A DNA stretch of 64,000 nucleotides from Callaeas wilsoni. Taxonomy: Eukaryota > Chordata > Aves > Passeriformes > Callaeidae. The translations under genes were made by a program, and so were the position numbers. The notes under the pieces are model-generated. The model made no database searches and had not been told where the DNA came from. It saw only the letters and a program-made list of their open reading frames with translations. Shown one piece after another: positions 63,101-64,000 of this stretch (the stretch's first letter is position 1; each line of letters starts with the position of its first letter). The stretch covers positions 310,001-374,000 of the forward strand of contig VWPU01011673.1 in NCBI GenBank assembly GCA_013398955.1, in the 5' to 3' direction.

Positions 63101-63489
63101 AAACTTATGACTCTGCCTCCATAGCATAAGAGATGAATCATTTGCCTTAATTAATTGGTCTATGGGTCAAACGTCTAAATTCCAGATAACTGCATACGCT
63201 TTTTTTCAGTTATCATTACTGGAGGGAAAAAGACACCTCTGGAGAACATTTATTCCTATCTGAAAACAGGTGTCTAAGACGAGCAAAACCAGTAGACTTC
63301 CATTGGCTATAGAAGGAGCTGAAGTGACTGGCTTGGACTTAATTACTAACTTTCAGACAGCTGAAATTGAAGAAGGTAAGCACCATCTCCCAAAAACTAG
63401 AGAGTACCCACTGACAGAAGCCTAAATAAACAGTTTCATTTTTCCAGATCAAAATGCCTTAAGTTGCAAATACATCATATCTAATTAAC

Positions 63490-63777
63490 AAAAATATTCT
63501 GAGGTGCCACAGGTAGTGGTGTCCCTGAGCATACTTTGGACACCACCCCTTGTAGTTGGAAAGTATAGGTGCCATGGAAGGTCTCGAGAGGTGCATTCGA
63601 GACAGGAAAATGTATGGAGATATGATGACCCTCCAAAGGCCTGCGGACACTCATCACAGCATTGTTTATGGAAATATACTTCTGCTCACGGAGGGCTTTG
63701 TAACAAGCCCAAAAAAAGAGACTGCTACTTTAGGCAGACTGGATCCTACCACAACAGTCTTCACTTGTAAGAGTTAG
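63490..63777 (+). other. CpG-bearing open segment near the right edge
   Basis: About 290 bases of near-balanced composition with four CpG. Two plus-strand frames are open together, 63504-63770 and 63556-63777. The second has an ATG at 63574 and a GTAAGA at the end (CACTT|GTAAGA). No good polypyrimidine tract precedes it. The product is not recognised, and the next exon, if any, would lie outside the window. An old retroelement or a conserved regulatory element are alternatives. Confidence 0.15.
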
Positions 63778-64000
63778 TCTTCACTTTCTTGTATTCACCT
63801 TTGATTACACTACTGCAACATAAATATTGTTTTTATAGCTGAATTATCAACCCCTTAAAATCCCTGTTTCAATAATGGGATTGGTGACAGCACCTCAACC
63901 ATTATACCATAACAGTGCCATTATAATTATCATTATAGGAACAGATCTTGCAGAAAGGCAGAGTGGAACACTCATTAATTCACTTGCCTGATGCAGCCAG

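Larger units (their letters stand above)
48243..64000. other. Unique AT-rich right flank with several exon candidates
   Basis: Nearly 16 kb with no recognised repeat family or gene. Splice-bounded or otherwise notable segments at 48573-48660, 53627-53771, 57697-57802, 58886-59016 and 63490-63777 are listed on their own. The CpG cluster with a strong donor at 56057-56153 and the open frame under a polypyrimidine tract at 55402-55608 are discussed as findings. The rest is AT-rich simple sequence and short frames. Confidence 0.5.

Noticed and set aside
1..64000. CRISPR arrays, tRNA or rRNA genes, bacterial-type operons, intact viral genes
   Set aside because: No regularly spaced repeats, cloverleaf-like sequence, closely packed frames or viral polymerase motifs were seen. 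The repeat content is that of a bird chromosome.

Overview
This window reads as a piece of a bird nuclear chromosome, most likely a songbird (passerine). It is AT-rich, with no operon-like packing and no long open frames outside repeats. It carries six clear fragments of the avian LINE family CR1, several with the 3'-terminal CATAGAAT-type 8-mers that mark that family. It also carries two solo endogenous-retrovirus LTRs whose sequence I recognise as passerine types. Family assignments come from remembered consensus sequences; no search was run.

Layout. 1-4192: unique AT-rich DNA with (AT) and (TC) microsatellites. 4193-5294: a plus-strand solo LTR of about 1.1 kb, whose 3' half is the only CpG-rich island in the window. 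9298-9722: a second, shorter solo LTR on the minus strand, with a perfect 5-bp target duplication. 12010-12447 and 15269-15382: CR1 fragments on plus. 20993-21412, 30163-30924, about 32560-33040 and 47724-48242: CR1 fragments on minus; the third is older and carries a 27-bp tandem duplication. 22524-22628: an almost perfect (GAAAA)21 pentanucleotide array. The remainder is unique, AT-rich, apparently non-coding sequence.

Host genes. I recognise no protein-coding gene. The window looks like an intergenic desert or the inside of a very large intron. A few places combine a polypyrimidine tract with AG, one open frame and a GT donor or poly(A) signal: 10071-10158 (+), 20243-20473 (-), 48573-48660 (-), 57697-57802 (-) and 58886-59016 (+). 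They are listed as exon candidates at low confidence. In 64 kb of AT-rich vertebrate DNA several such combinations arise by chance, and the candidates lie on both strands, so they cannot all belong to one gene. A run of plus-strand open frames at 45373-47167 also lacks an explanation.

No tRNA, rRNA, CRISPR array or complete transposon or provirus was found. I saw no convincing evidence of a new biological system. The points most worth checking are the exon candidates, the CpG-rich LTR as a possible alternative promoter, and the GAAAA array.
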